Shown: positions 9,414-21,440, counted from the stretch's first letter. The stretch is DNA of 64,000 nt from Ligula intestinalis (GCA_036362985.1 JAYGXS010000003.1:46091436-46155435), one strand, 5' to 3'. Translations and numbers: made by a program. Notes: generated from the letters alone by a model not told the origin.

Positions 9414-11469
9414 ATGTCGGTCGCGGCTTCACCTATCAAGAAAAAAAAGCAAAGAAAGTCTAGTGTCGGGGTATGTATTGAATTAGCTACATTATTTTTA
9501 GGCTAAGCATGCAGATGAGGTCTTCGCAGTGAAACCCGAAACCACTACTCCATCACTAGAAACGTCAGAATGGCCCCTGTTGTTGAAGGTACAGTTGGAA
9601 ACAGTATAATTATGTTCAGAACGTTCATCTCATGAACATCCGCGAAAGCCATTTTGAGCCGAATACGTGCGGCTTCTCACCACTACACCGTCCTTTGATT
9701 GACCATATAAAGTATGCTCGCTTCCGAGACTCACATTTGTAGACACGGGGTAATTAATCTTGACAAGCCTTCCAACCCCTCCTCACACGAGGTCGTCGCA
9801 TGGGTCAAGCGGGCATTGGAGGTAGAAAAAACTGGCCATAGTGGTACACTGGATCCGAAAGTCACAGGCACGTTTGCTTTTTATATGTGACGACGTGTCT
9901 CCTAGGTTGTCTGATTGTTTGCATCGACAGAGCCACAAGATTAGTTAAATCTCAGCAAAATGCTGGGAAGGTCTATATTGCTGTTTTCCGCCTACATGAG
10001 TGCATTTCAGACTACAAACGCGTCCAGCAGGTAATGGTCATTTTACCTTATTGCTTTTGCAGACTGTCGAAAAGCTGCGGGGTGCTCTCTTCCAACGCCC
10101 ACCTCTAATTGCTGCAGTAAAGAGGCAACTCCGTATCCGAACGATCTACGAGAGCAAACTTCTGGAGTATGATACGGAAAAGGGGCTTGGACTTGTAAAA
10201 CTAGATTGTGAAGCCGGAACTTATGTTCGTACTCATTGCGTCCATCTTGGTCTCATGTTAGGATGCGGTGGTGTAATGGAAGAATTAAGGCGAATCCGTT
10301 CTGGAATTCTAACAGAAGAGGACAACCTCGTAACTATGCATGACGTTCTGGACGCCAAATGGCTTCACGAAAATCGCAATGACGAGAAGTATTTAAGGAG
10401 GGTGATCATGCCACTGGAAAAGTTACTAATAGGACACAAGCGAATAATGGTCAAGGATTCAACGGTAAGCTTCATTTAGAAACTTAACACCATGCACGTA
10501 GGTCAGTGCACTGTGTTTCGGCGCCAAGCTAATGCTGCCTGGTGTTTTGCGTTATGACAACGGTATCAACGTGAATGACGAGATTGTCCTGATGACCACA
10601 AAAGGCGAAGCTATTGCTCTTGGTACGTCTACAAGCAACCCCTAATAGTTCCTCTCTAGCAATCGCTCAGATGACGACGGCCACTATAGCAACCTGTGAC
10701 CACGGTCTCGTCGCCAAACTAAAGCGTGTCATTATGGATCGTGACCTTTACCCACGCCAATGGGGGCTTGGTCCCGTGGCCACCGAGCGCAAAAAGATGA
10801 TCGCTCAAGGCCTTTTAAGCAAATTTGGCAAGCCTATTAGCAATACAGCTGCTGAAACTGCAACGCCCGCTACTCCAAGCAACGAACATGAATCGGCTAA
10901 AAAGAAGTAAAATTACATCACTATTAATTCTCTCCACTTAGACCTAAACAGCAATTGAACGTCGCTGAAGAGACGGATGATTCTGACTCCGAGGAACCTC
11001 CACCGTACGTCCTCTCACTGCTCGTTTTACTGTGTTGTACTTCCAAGTTCTTTTTATGTGCCTGAGAATTCCACTCGTAGTGTTTTCATTGCTCAACCCC
11101 ACATCACACTAGTTCCATACTTCGATATGACCGTGTCTAGGGCTTCCCGTCAGTTTGCCTGCCCAATTTAATTGTATTAAAGTCTGTCGCTCGCGTGTGA
11201 ATGACGGGTGATTTTGTATAAAATCTTGACCAAAACGTAATGTTGGTTTCTCGTGAAAAAGTTTGATTAGACTACTTTCAGAAGCAATTATGGGTGTCAT
11301 ATTACATTGTTTCCCGGTTAGTGTGCTGGCGCTCCCGCATATTGCACATTTTTTGTCACTTGCCTTATTGGATAGCTTTTGGTTTACCCAAGACGTTTGA
11401 TCTTGATGTAGACAAAAGAAGAAGCCCCCTCCACCATCCAGTTCTAGCGACGACTCCGATGATGATTAG
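9414..11469 (+). CDS. DKC1: Dyskerin (H/ACA snoRNP pseudouridine synthase)
   Basis: Catalytic subunit of H/ACA ribonucleoproteins in the nucleolus: converts uridine to pseudouridine in rRNA and snRNA under guide-RNA direction, and is part of telomerase RNP in animals. Exons by splice site and phase: 9414-9470, 9502-9588, 9620-9711, 9743-9867, 9906-10030, 10063-10464, 10502-10622, 10660-10906, 10942-11004, 11412-11469, giving 458 residues (human is 514). A Lys-rich N-terminus (KKKK) precedes EWPLLLK. The TruB core has [17 protein letters not shown] and [11 protein letters not shown] with catalytic Asp116. [18 protein letters not shown] and the [16 protein letters not shown] box follow. The PUA domain spans about 288-365 ([17 protein letters not shown]...[10 protein letters not shown]). 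The tail is Lys/Ser/Asp-rich but shorter than in human. The fourth intron starts with GC. A possible poly(A) signal ATTAAA lies at 11527-11532. The start ATG gives the lysine-rich leader expected of the family. Confidence 0.95.
11005..11411 (+). other. Last intron of dyskerin, 407 nt
   Basis: Starts GTACGT and ends GATGTAG. It is over ten times longer than the other eight introns. Dyskerin introns host snoRNAs in vertebrates, but I could not identify a convincing H/ACA or C/D box pair here. Confidence 0.7.
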
Positions 11470-11532
11470 ATTCCGGTACGTGTCCTTTAATATTTAAAAC
11501 GTTATATTTTTATCAATCTCAGCAATATTAAA

Positions 11533-14500
11533 AAATTCCGTTTTTCGCTTTGCAGCTTGATGCGACAGAGGGCCGTCAATGTTTGCGCATTTGTACATAC
11601 GTCATCATGTTTTTTCATGACATCTAAAAATATAAAACGTGCGTTTTTTCTCGGCTGTTCTCGGTCCTCCGATCGATGCTCCTCTACAAGCTCAACGTTC
11701 CAATCGAGGGGGTTTTAACTGTCCTTTTTAGTTTCTTTCAGGGTTTCTATCATAACCATTGTCCTCCGTTTCTGTGCAGGCATATTAGGTCTTGCATTCT
11801 GTCACTTATTGTGCGGCCACCTGGTGTTTGTAAATGCATTGATATTCTACAATGCCAGAAGATCATTAATACTTTATACACAGCGGTATCGATAGCAGTT
11901 AGGTGATTTCCGCATTGTCTGATATTTGTAATTCGTCGAATACCTTAGCGGGTGATTTTAGATTGCGCACAATTCTCCTTTTGCTTTAGTTTTTTTTTGC
12001 GAAGGCGACTACCGATCGGTTCCTACGTTGTTCCCCGGGGCGTCTTCTGATAGTCGAATGCATTTCAGCAGTGCCTTTCTGATTCCGGTGAAAGCAGATC
12101 TCATCTCTCGCGTTTGTCGAGCAGTATTGGTAACCGTAGTCTCCATTTCTGAGTTCCTGGTTGCTGTCGATATTGCACATGCTGGGGCCTCTTGCTCTTC
12201 CTGGAAGAAGATTATCGTGACTTATATAGGCATATGAAGAAACTTGCTAGAAAATTGACTATGTGGATCTAGCCGTAACTTGAAGTTGTTTAGGGCCTGG
12301 GGGTCAATAATGGTCTGTTTTTTGTAAGGTGACAGGTTTAAGGGTGGCTTGTGCAATTAACCGCATAATGGGTCTAGGCTGCCTCTCAGTAACTCGAACA
12401 CATTGCTGGCATTCTCCCGACATTCCGTTGTTTTTACAGAAACAAACCTTAGCTCTTCTGTTGACAAGACAAATTAGCCTTATTCCAGAAGCTACAGACT
12501 TCTCAGCCCAGAGACCTGTGCTCGATGACTGCCAGGATGAGACAGCTAGTTTTGTTATTATTGTGTTCTGCTCGCTCTATGCTATTCTGCTTCTAAACGC
12601 AAGGTGATTATTTTTAAAGCAATACCGGCAGCATGTTATCAAAAGTAACATAAAGCCCCAGAATATCCGACGGTAGTAGATTTGCGCCATGTCTGAATTA
12701 AGGTGACTTAGGTTTTTTACAGTGTTCCAAGCCTAGGCATTCCTTCGAGCCTACGAGGTCTGCGTTCGTGAGCCACTGCAGATTGCGAGGCGTGTCGTGG
12801 AATACCACGCAGATCAGTCGGAACAAAATTTTTGTCAAGCATCTCAATGGACGACTTTTATTATACAAGGGATTCAGGAACTAGTAGAATTGGAGTCTGT
12901 CCAAAGCACCGTTTAGATCCATTTCCCTTGCTAGGTCGACATGTTTTGAGTGGGATACCTTCTGTAGATATGCTAGCTCATGTGACTACGTATGCGACAG
13001 TCTCTCCCACTTCCCGTGTAAACTGGTCTCGAGATGGTACACATATCCAAATTTCTGGTCCAGAATCTTTACGGACGATCAATCATGCAGTGATAGTAGA
13101 AATGCAAGTAACCAGCTCGCGCTTATTCTCCTAACCCCAAAGGATAACTCGTTTGACCGAAGTCGATAGAGTGGCTAGTTGCGGCATGACTGGCTGCCGA
13201 CGGGAAATAAACCGGAAGTGGTCATTACAGCATCCCGCGGTTTGTCCCTACCACTTCTAGTTCACATTAATACCTAGATTTTTATTTTGGGGCAGCAACT
13301 TACGGTTATTGCGCGGTTTCCCCGTTGTAGTTGATGGACTTCGCTCCAAATATGTATTAAGAACGTGCGGTCGGAGTCCCTTAAAAGTTGATTTTGACTG
13401 ATTTACTCAAAGTTTGCCATTTATTTCCGAGGAGATTGACAAACGGTGAATTTAGATTTTGCGAACGTGCGTTTGTCGAGTATTCGCCCTCAGACCTGCA
13501 CAGTAATATTATAATAAGTCCAAAAGACATGCAAAACAGGGATCCAACTGAAGTCACAAGAGTCAAACTCACACAATGCCTTCAGAAACTGAAACACAAA
13601 TAGTTTCTTATTGAATGGGAGTTTGAATCATGTAAGCCTATTGCATGAGTCTCCCCACATACGCACAAAAGATCCACGAACTCAACTGTCCTGTGTGGCT
13701 AATATTAAACACTTGCAACTCGTCTTATCACGCAAGTACAAAATTGCTCGCAGAAAAGCTCAAGCTGATTCGACGCAAAATAGTCCCACGCAGCCTACGG
13801 AACACTTATGAATAAATCGATCCCAGAAGAACTATGCAGCTCATTTAGAAGAAGACAGTTTCGTTCGGGGCCTCTTCTTTTTTCACTAATATTTCCGCAC
13901 GAAGACGATAAAATGTTGACATGACAAGATTATTTGTGGGGATCTCCTTTTGGGCAGGCCGGTCGTAAAACGAAAGGAATTACTCCTTCGATGTATCTTG
14001 AATTTTCACTCTAGATTCAGTGGCCGATTTTACCGCTCAATAAACGACAGAACGACGAGATCATTCAATTGCCCCCTACTATTGAATATATTAATGGGGA
14101 AATAGGACAATCACCACCTGTATTCTGTTATAAAGTACCTCGATTCTCATGATGGATGTGCTAATGGCACTTTTCAACAGCTGACGAGAGGCTTCATACG
14201 GATACTCTAGTGGATAAAATGTACCAGGCTCACCCAGCGTCGCCCTTCACCTTAAAAAAAAGGAATGGATAGTGTCCCCGTTTCGGGACTTGCTACTTAG
14301 TAGAGCTTCTAACGAACAATTCGTAGAAGTGCATTTCGCAAGAACACATTGGCTTGGCATTTCGCAAATTGCTACAGACGCTGTAAATCAGCAACGGAGT
14401 TTAATCAACTGCCTCATCAGCCGAGCTAGCATAATAGGCTCTCAAGCTACGCCGAAGAGCGAGCTCGTCCCTGTACAAATACTACGAACTTATCCTAAAA

Positions 14501-14570
14501 TATGCACAGGTAGATGTAAGAACATTGGGCCGCGTAAGAGAAGCGTTGGACCAACAAAGCTAGTAGATTG
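11533..14570. other. No gene recognised
   Basis: About 3 kb with scattered ORFs of 60-110 residues (for example 12832-13134 +, 13388-13603 +, 14272-14607 +). None has a recognisable motif, signal peptide or matching splice partner. Composition is unremarkable. Confidence 0.4.
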
Positions 14571-14577
14571 GGAGACG

Positions 14578-14705
14578 GTAGAAATTATTCGGGTTTCATT
14601 CTCATAAAAAATGCCGAACATGGAGGGAACGTGGCCATAGGCATGGGGGCGGCTATGGCCGCTCTAGCCACCTGTACGCGTTTCCAGCTCTGGTCGTCCT
14701 TACTG
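14578..14705 (+). repeat. Dispersed repeat family B (ATTATTCGGGTTT type), copy 1
   Basis: Shares TTATTCGGGTTTC, then CATAA, then CCGAACATGG and AGCCACCTG in the same order and spacing with 21435-21560 (+) and the reverse complement of 37325-37480. It is the most diverged of the three. No coding capacity. Confidence 0.6.
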
Positions 14706-14884
14706 TCTTGGTACCGGGCTCAGGTGGATGGCGGTATAGTGGTTCTGTAGCCTGACTTTCTTCTACGCGTCACGCCAAAGCCTAGCTCATGTGATGGCAA
14801 GCTCGGTCGCCCGGCCTCTGTTGCCGCAACCGCGTCAACGCTCGATCCCGTGCAGTTGCTAAATTCCGCGTGCAACGCCGCATT

Positions 14885-15220
14885 AGTAGACTGATTTCAA
14901 TCCGTCCGATGAGATGCCCGAATTATTAGGGAAGCCTCATTTACTAGGTTGGTCTTAATCCTTCTGGTAAATGGCTCTGAAGGCCAAATCACAAGGACCT
15001 AAATGCGGTGACTGTCGTCGGGCCGGCACTCTGGAATAAGCCGCCCTAGAGGATGGACGGGCAGTCGGACAGTCGACTTCCTCCTACCTATTTTTCATGC
15101 CTTCCGTACAGAATAAACTCTTCCTACCACTCTGGCCTTCCCATAACTTCTATCCCCTTAAGGAACCAGACCTGAAGATTGTATTGATAAGGGTTAACCT
15201 TAATTCCTCGATAAGGGAAG
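14885..15220 (+). repeat. Dispersed repeat family A (GTACAGAATAAACTCTTCC type), copy
   Basis: Contains in order GATGAGATG, TAGGTTGG, AATGCGGTG, GACAGTC, CTTCCTCCTA, CAGAATAAACTCTTCC, CTGGCCTTCC and AAGGAACCAGACCTGAAGAT. The same boxes recur at 16740, 19425, 28440 and 30520 (+) and at 20220, 28855 and 29515 (-). Length is about 330 bp, non-coding, with an AATAAA inside. SINE or MITE ends could not be defined. Confidence 0.6.
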
Positions 15221-15659
15221 AAAAGGTGTGGTAGACGCAGCGCAAGTATACTATCACATAAATCTAATTCACGCTTAAGTCACCATCCTGTTGTGAGGTA
15301 TGTGGTGGACATAGACGGTTGAATGGTCATGCAGAAGAAGGTACGTCAAAACGGACCCGCCGATGCCAGAAAAGAACTACCTCATTGTCACGCTGCCGTT
15401 TTGTTGGGACACAGTCAGTGAACATATTTAATTTCATTTAAGCTCTGTTATTGCGCGCACGCATCTGACCGCCAAAGTAAGACTGAATTGTTCAAGCACC
15501 GCTTATTTGCCTTGAAAGTAAGAATAGACTGCCCGCTCAGACTTCCTCAGTGTGCACTTGTTCCTGACGAGCAGGTTCCATCGGAGGCGCCTGTCCAGGC
15601 GTAAGCAAGGGCATTACCCTGCCTGGTTAAATCAAGGCATGAAAAATATCAATTTCTTG

Positions 15660-15860
15660 CAGAGCCGTGGCCCACTTGGTTGACAGTAGCCACCGGGGAG
15701 AAGTCAACGAAGCATCTCGAGTCGTCTATAAAGTGCCGGCGAGCCAATCAAAGTTCCTGCATATATGCGCTAGTGGAGGCAGTGGCAACACGGTTGGCCA
15801 ACCCAACCTTGTGTTAACAGGAGGTGCTTATGCAAGTCCTCATATTCCGGTCTAGGCAAA
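15660..15860 (+). pseudogene. Penelope GIY-YIG endonuclease C-terminal relic
   Basis: AHLVDSSH..EVNEASRVVYKVPA aligns by pattern with AHLLDTNHQVDAREAFRVMYHAPT in the better copy at 31199-31660. NTVGQPNLVL matches the following AIRFAKPSLC. The tail shared by PLE copies (CTGACGATGAGTAATCG) occurs downstream at 16093. The fragment is heavily decayed. Confidence 0.5.
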
Positions 15861-16739
15861 TCCTAAGTATTCGTTCCCACATACTGCTACTTCGCGCTAA
15901 AGGGACGAAATAAAAGAATTACTCACTGTCAGACCCCTTCCTCACCCCCTGTTCCGGTCAGAAATAGACTGTTATTACTCCCCGCTCTCTGACATGTCTG
16001 AATCCTATCTGTCGTCTCCTCATGACTACTGCTCAGTGGCTGTTTTGAAAATCAATCATCTTACCGTAACTCACTTCTATTACGGTACAGACCTGACGAT
16101 GAGTAATCGAAAATGCACACTTGCCGGATTTGACTGCTTCATGGTTGGCAGGGGCATCATCACAGAAAGTATACTTTTACTTGAATTTTTAGGTACTTGC
16201 GATTGAAAACCTCGAATTGCGCAGGTCTTTCGCTAATACTTTCCATATATATCAATCAAAGGGACAGTCCTACCGAATAGGGTGGGCAGAACTGCTAAAA
16301 GCTTGATGAAGCAACCCAGTTAGATGGGGGATTTACGATTATGTAAGCGGAAACGTCTACCCCTTTCTACTAGTGATTCTAACTTATTCCAACCGTGCAC
16401 AGTTTTGAGGCCGATAGATACCTTCATCCACGCTCTCTCTCACTTCTCGCTTCTCATTTCTCTACCCCTCCCTTCTTTATCTCGCTTAGATGGCAATACA
16501 AAGTACCTGTAGTGAGTAGCTCCACACGAAGTGCACTTGTGAACGCTTGTCTTGACTACCTCAAGTCGAAGTGCACTATTGGAACGCTCGCTGTTTTCTG
16601 GTCTCTGTAACAGCCAATCACAGACTAACTCACACAGGCCTTCGTGTAACAACTGCCTAATAGACATCACTTCAGATGCCGTCTGCTGGCTCGCGGTTGT
16701 GCGGGCGTCTGATAGTTATTTCCCTACTACCTCTTATCC

Positions 16740-16860
16740 GATTCATTCTGCAACGAATACAGTCTTCCTACTAAGCTGGTCTCCCCATGACTTCGCTCTT
16801 TCATCTCTTAAGGAACCGGACCTGGAAGATTGCAGCCGTTAGGCTTAGGCCTTTTAGTTT
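16740..16860 (+). repeat. Family A repeat, 3' portion
   Basis: Has GTCTTCCTACTAAGCTGGTC, then CTTAAGGAACCGGACCTGG and AGATTGCAGCCGTTAGG, the 3' boxes of family A. The upstream part is diverged. Confidence 0.5.
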
Positions 16861-18150
16861 TAGCAGACTTCGATATGTCGATACACTATAAGCTGTTAAC
16901 ATAAAAGAATAAACTTAATATTTAATGTGAAAAAAGGAGTGCAACTGCAGTAACTGGGGAAACTCATGAAATCCAAGGAGTTTTATAAAATCCCGGGTAG
17001 GAAAAATTAACCCAAACTGTGTTCTCTAAAGTCTTATAGTAGAAAAATAAACCTCCCAATTGAAAATAAGGCACATTGTGTTTTATTAAATAATATTATA
17101 TAGTAGTTTTCAGTTTTATATAGAAAATCGGAAAATTTCGAAAAAGTAAAAATCGGGGCTACTAAGGAAACGACTACAGTGTTTTAAGTAGTGCACTTCA
17201 TATCCCCCTAGTCCCAGCATTTTGCCCTAGGGAAGCGGTGGTTATAGAGGTTTTATGGGTGAGAAATTAGGATAGGCAGTGAAATATACTTCAATAATTG
17301 TTATATGCATTTTTATTTTATTGTATTTAGAAATGTTGTTGATTTATATCCGTAGATGTTCCTAATTTGTATTATCATTTAACGTATTGCTGAAAAACCC
17401 GATTATCAAAATGCAAGTTTCTGGAAATTCTTGAAAAAATAGCAATGATGGTTAGGAGGTCGTCTACTTCAACTTACCTGAGGTCAAACTACCGTTGTGG
17501 AGTTAGATTAGTATAGTCAGCGGCGAGAAGCGCCGCACACACCTTCAATCTACATGCGAAACAACTTACTTCTAGGGGCCGCGGGAAACAAATTAATCTA
17601 AATTTTCCATCTTCCACTTACTTCTACGAATTCCCTTCACTGCTTTTCCTAATTTCCCACCCCCGAAACCGCCTATAAACTCTGTTTCCGTAGGACGAAA
17701 TATTGAGCCTAGGGTTATATGAGGTGCACTACTTAAACTACCTTCACCATGATTATTTCTAAAAATAGTGCGTTTGTCTTCATTAATGCTCTTTTATAGT
17801 ACAACACACGAAGAGAAAGTTTTGCTCCGCAGTGTCTAATAGTATAGTAATTTCCTCGGATATCAAGAAACGTTGAAGTTGGCCAGCGCTGACAAACTTT
17901 TTCCCTCGATATATTGACCTAAACAGAACTATTTTTTAGTAAACAGCGTTTTGCGCGTCAAGTCTATTCAACGAATGACATAAAATGTGTTTTAGAGCAC
18001 TCCCTCAATTTTTGACCATCGCATTTCATGAGTTAGGCCAGCTACTGTATAGCAGGTTTCCTATCATCTGTGTTCTACTATGGTGTGGGACCCGCCATAC
18101 TAGGTAGCGGTCAGAATTCAGAATCAGATTTAGAATATGTTATCTATGAA
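16861..18150. other. AT-rich region without recognised features
   Basis: No ORF of note. GAGGTTTTATGGGTGAGAAATT at about 17248-17270 and, in partial mirror, GCCTATAAACTCTGTTTCC near 17670 hint at a weak inverted repeat: AGTGCACTTCATATCCCCC (17192) against a complementary ATATGAGGTGCACTACTT (17718). This could be a MITE of about 540 bp but the ends are not clear. Confidence 0.3.
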
Positions 18151-18295
18151 TGAATGCAGGTGTTTCACCGATCTAGTCAAGGAACAATTAAGTTCCGCTT
18201 TGCCAAGGAGCTCGCAACACAAACCCTCAATGACCGTCACATAGTGACAAAGGTGATATTAAGAAAAAGTGGATCCGACAACGCAAAGGGAGACT

Positions 18296-18342
18296 GGATT
18301 GGCCATTTCTGGCTTATTAGCCGTCATCAGTCAGTCATACCC
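18296..18342 (-). ncRNA. Hammerhead-like motif, left arm of SINE fold-back
   Basis: On the minus strand CTGATGA is at 18330-18324 and GAAA at 18309-18306. Stem II is GGCU/AGCC with an AAUA loop. Stem III would be the palindrome UGG/CCA. Stem I pairs GACUG with CAGUC. The base equivalent to U16.1 is A, so activity is doubtful. Confidence 0.45.
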
Positions 18343-18462
18343 AATCTCGAGGGTTGGCACGCCGGAGATTTGAACCCGGGACCCGTGGACTAAGGGCAGC
18401 GCCTCTAACGCAATGACTGAAGGTCCCGGGTTCAAATCTCGGGGGTGCCAACCCTCGAGATT

Positions 18463-18516
18463 GGGTATGCCTGGCTGATGACGGCTAATAAGCCAGAAAT
18501 GGCCAATCCGGTCTCC
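18463..18516 (+). ncRNA. Hammerhead-like motif, right arm of SINE fold-back
   Basis: CTGATGA lies at 18475-18481 and GAAA at 18496-18499, with the same stem II as the left arm. Stem I here is CCUGG against CCGG, different from but matching the left arm's GACUG/CAGUC. The stem sequence therefore changed on both sides, which supports a folded RNA. Confidence 0.45.
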
Positions 18517-19424
18517 CTTTGCTTAGTCGGATCCACTTCTTCATGTTATCTATATTGCGCAAAGTAAGTAAGCATTAAATAACAACAAATAAGCAACCAA
18601 CAAGTCTTGAATGTCGCGCAGTGTTACCACGAACTGCTCTTCATCCCTCTTAAAAATGCCTGTGATGTTTTTTCAAGTACTCCCTCTAATAAATGCTGTG
18701 AAATTCCGTGATCTTTCTTCAAAAGCTCAGATTGCTGGGTGTGCGCTGGGTGGCTGGCCATTTTGTGATCATATCCAACCTAAGAAAGTCAGCGATCAGC
18801 TGGCCAATCGTCAGAATTTATTGTTGAACATGTTTCTAATCCGTGTTCAATGAGAGGACTCAACGTCTCTGCATCTCGCTTGTGTATGTCGAAGCACATA
18901 AAATCGGATATAGTCCGATAGTTTGCCCGACTAAGGCAACTGTGTACTTCACAAAATTTTAGTGCAGGGACGGTGACTTACGCATGGGTAGACGTGCGCG
19001 GAATCTACCGCACTATGTCTGCCTTACCCGCTCGTGCATGATGTCACGACTGAGTCGTGGTGGGGTGTGGCGCAGGTGGCGGGCACGGCAAAATCCACAC
19101 ACGCACGCGAACTACCACCCTCCTTGGTCCGCAAAGAACTCTTGATCAGGGTTTTAACACGATGGCAAAGGATGGAAGCGACAGCACGAATACCAGTTAA
19201 CACAACCCACAACACACCACCTGGTCACAGCCTACACTTTACCAGGCTTTTTACGACAAGAAAAGGGGCAGCGGTGTTGTGGCCGCTAGCGCTACTTGGA
19301 ACACATAATCAGCCACACGTGAATGTTCGCCGCACGCTGAATCATCGCGCCCCACCATTGCTGATGTCCTGCGCCTCGATTTAGGCGCAAACGTGCACAT
19401 CTGGCCTCCTCCGTCCTGGCCCCA

Positions 19425-19715
19425 ATCCGTCCACTGAGATTCTCGTCTTAATAGACTAGCCCCATTTAGTAGGTTGGCCTCAATCCGTCTGGAGACAGAC
19501 CTCAATGCGGTGTCTACGCCCAGACATCACTTCGAACCTAGCCCACCTTGCGGCTGGATGTGCGCTCCGACAGTCAAAACTTCCTCTTAACAATTATCCA
19601 ATCCTTCTGCACAGAATGGACTCTTCCTACAACTTTGGCCCTCCGACGACTTCTCGCTTCTCCTAAGAAACCGGGCCTGAAGGAGGTTTAACTCAGTTAG
19701 CCTTAACACAACGCA
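19425..19715 (+). repeat. Family A repeat, near-complete copy
   Basis: Shows the ordered boxes TTTAGTAGGTTGGCCTCAAT, CAATGCGGTG, GACAGTCAAAACTTCCTC, CAGAATGGACTCTTCCTA, GGCCCTCC and AAACCGGGCCTGAAG. It is the closest relative of the copy at 14885. Confidence 0.6.
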
Positions 19716-20219
19716 ATAGCGGTTCAGATCCCAACCATCATAGTCTGGCTCTGCGGTTCACTAGAAAAAGCATATATCATCTGGTCAAAGTCTACACCTG
19801 ACCACGTTTTGCGTATATCATTATGGGTGCGGCACAGATCTAGTATGTAGCTGGGAAGCCACTGAAGAGGAACTAGAGGAACACTCCTCACCTAAGTGAG
19901 GGGTGCTGATGTTTTTTGGTGATGAGGGAGTGCATTTGTGATGCACGTGTTAGTGGAGAGACTGTGTGATGTGGGCAGGTCTGCGGTGACTTGCCACTGA
20001 TTTTCTTGGAGGTGCAGGTTCCCAAGTAGGCCAAAGCTTTGAGTGAAGGTGCATGGACGGTGCCGACAGCTGAGGTGGATGCGATGACTGTATGTCGAAG
20101 CCTTAGACACTGGTTCACCAGACTCTGTGCGATGGATTCGCAAGTGACCGACCAGATCGATGCGTGAGGTGTATTGGTGATGACAATCAGGACAGGTTAG
20201 AAGCCAGTCCTATCGCAGG

Positions 20220-20400
20220 CTATTAAGGTAATAGAGAAAACCCTGACATGTGCGATCTTAAAACTTTGCCCCTTGCGGCAAGAGAAAAGGTTAGACGCCA
20301 AGAGGTAGGAATGGTTTATTTTGTACAGAAGGAGTGCATATTAGATAGGAGGAAGTTGATTATCGGACTAGTATAGTTCGGCCGCTAGGGCGCCGAGTCC
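20220..20400 (-). repeat. Family A repeat, reverse orientation
   Basis: The reverse complement contains GTACAAAATAAACCATTCCT preceded by CAACTTCCTCCTATCTAA and TATGCACTCCTTC, matching the middle of family A. Confidence 0.5.
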
Positions 20401-20559
20401 GAAGTGGTGAGAGCGTAGGTCATCATAGTAGTGAGGTTCTTTGTGAGTCGGCCTTGAAAGTGATTCGGCAGATGGAGTGGGTTAGCCTACGAGTGTATGC
20501 GTTTTAGTAGCCACCGCGAGAGGTAAGCCTTCGCAGTGGAGCATGTGGCCGTCCTACAG

Positions 20560-21440
20560 GTAGTTCGAGACCTGCAATCACGGACTCCATGTCTGGCGTG
20601 TCGCCAGAGGTGGAGGTACTACAGTCCCCCTTTCTGGTATGGTTGGTTGGCTGGTAACCCATGTTGGATCAGGGGTTCCCGCCGGAGTCCAAACTGGGTG
20701 CAGATGGGAGGCGGAGAAAAGCCGCGACCTCAGCCGGCTTGAGCCAAAGGTCCTCGGGGGTGAGTCGGGTGCCTGGCGAAGAGGTGACAACAGTCATGCG
20801 GCGAGACCGCAGTCAGGACAGCAGTCGGGTATAGACGGGTCCAGTCGGTGTTGGTACTAGTGAGGGAGCATGCAGTAGCCGCTGCGAAGCTGCACCAGGG
20901 TACAACGAGTCACCCGTGGGAGATGACGTTCCGAGGTGGCAATCGGAGGTGGATAGCCACCCAGGAGGACCGGGCAATGGTAGCTGGATATTGCGTCCAC
21001 AACTGCCCTCCGGTGAAGGCGCTGGTAGCCTGTCCTGATGGCGGAGCCATCAACGGGTAGATCTGAGAGAGACGAGGCAACAGCTGCCTTGTGGAGACCT
21101 CGGATAGACGTCCGAACGTTATGGCTAGGCTCGGGAGCGTTGCAAAGATGGTGGTTTGGATGGCCAGGTTGTGAACAGGTCCACCAGAACTGCTGGCCGA
21201 TGAGTCTGTTGTGTGCGGCGACCGGCAGGACAGAAACCTCCGCATGAAGGTGATCGATGGGCGACATTTTATAGCAGCCCGTGATCGTGCGGAGGGCACC
21301 ATTCTGTGCTGACTGAAAGCGGCGGAGGCTGGAGGAGCTGTTTGTGGTATAGGGGTCGGTGGTGGTGTGCCCCCCAAACGGGCCACATGATAGATGCGCT
21401 GGACCAGCACGGGGGGGGGGGAGCAAATCAAGGTACGACA
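20560..21440 (-). pseudogene. LINE C-terminal fragment
   Basis: The minus strand reads LRRFQSAQNGALRTITGC, then KMSPIDHLHAEVSVLPV and HNRLIGQQFWW, the pattern found just after the RT in a group of flatworm LINEs (LQ.AQN.ALR..TG....D.LH.E...LP). Then RCTLVQLRSGYC and SPHDCCHLF appear, corresponding to the terminal Cys/His segment (LAQLRSGHC...PHDV.HLF.CP) in a shifted frame. It is a 5'-truncated copy, unrelated in sequence to the LINE at 1778-5110. Confidence 0.7.

Larger units (their letters stand above)
18179..18546 (+). repeat. Fold-back SINE-like element with tRNA-like B box and two hammerhead motifs
   Basis: A head segment (18179-18258, starting GGAACAATTAAGTTCC) is followed by two inverted arms of about 115 bp, 18268-18382 and 18422-18536. 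The right arm starts GGTCCCGGGTTCAAATCTC, which fits an RNA polymerase III B box (GGTTCRANNC) and the T arm of a tRNA, then GGGGGTGCC. Each arm carries CTGATGACGGCTAATAAGCC then AGAAATGGCC. The head and inner parts recur at 51124-51296. It resembles tRNA-derived SINEs with hammerheads such as schistosome Sm-alpha, but duplicated head to head. Confidence 0.7.

Noticed and set aside
11005..11411. snoRNA inside the long dyskerin intron
   Set aside because: No convincing box pair or terminal stem could be seen by eye; left as a check in the findings.
17192..17740. Possible MITE with AGTGCACTTCATAT ends
   Set aside because: The inverted similarity is short and no target duplication is visible.
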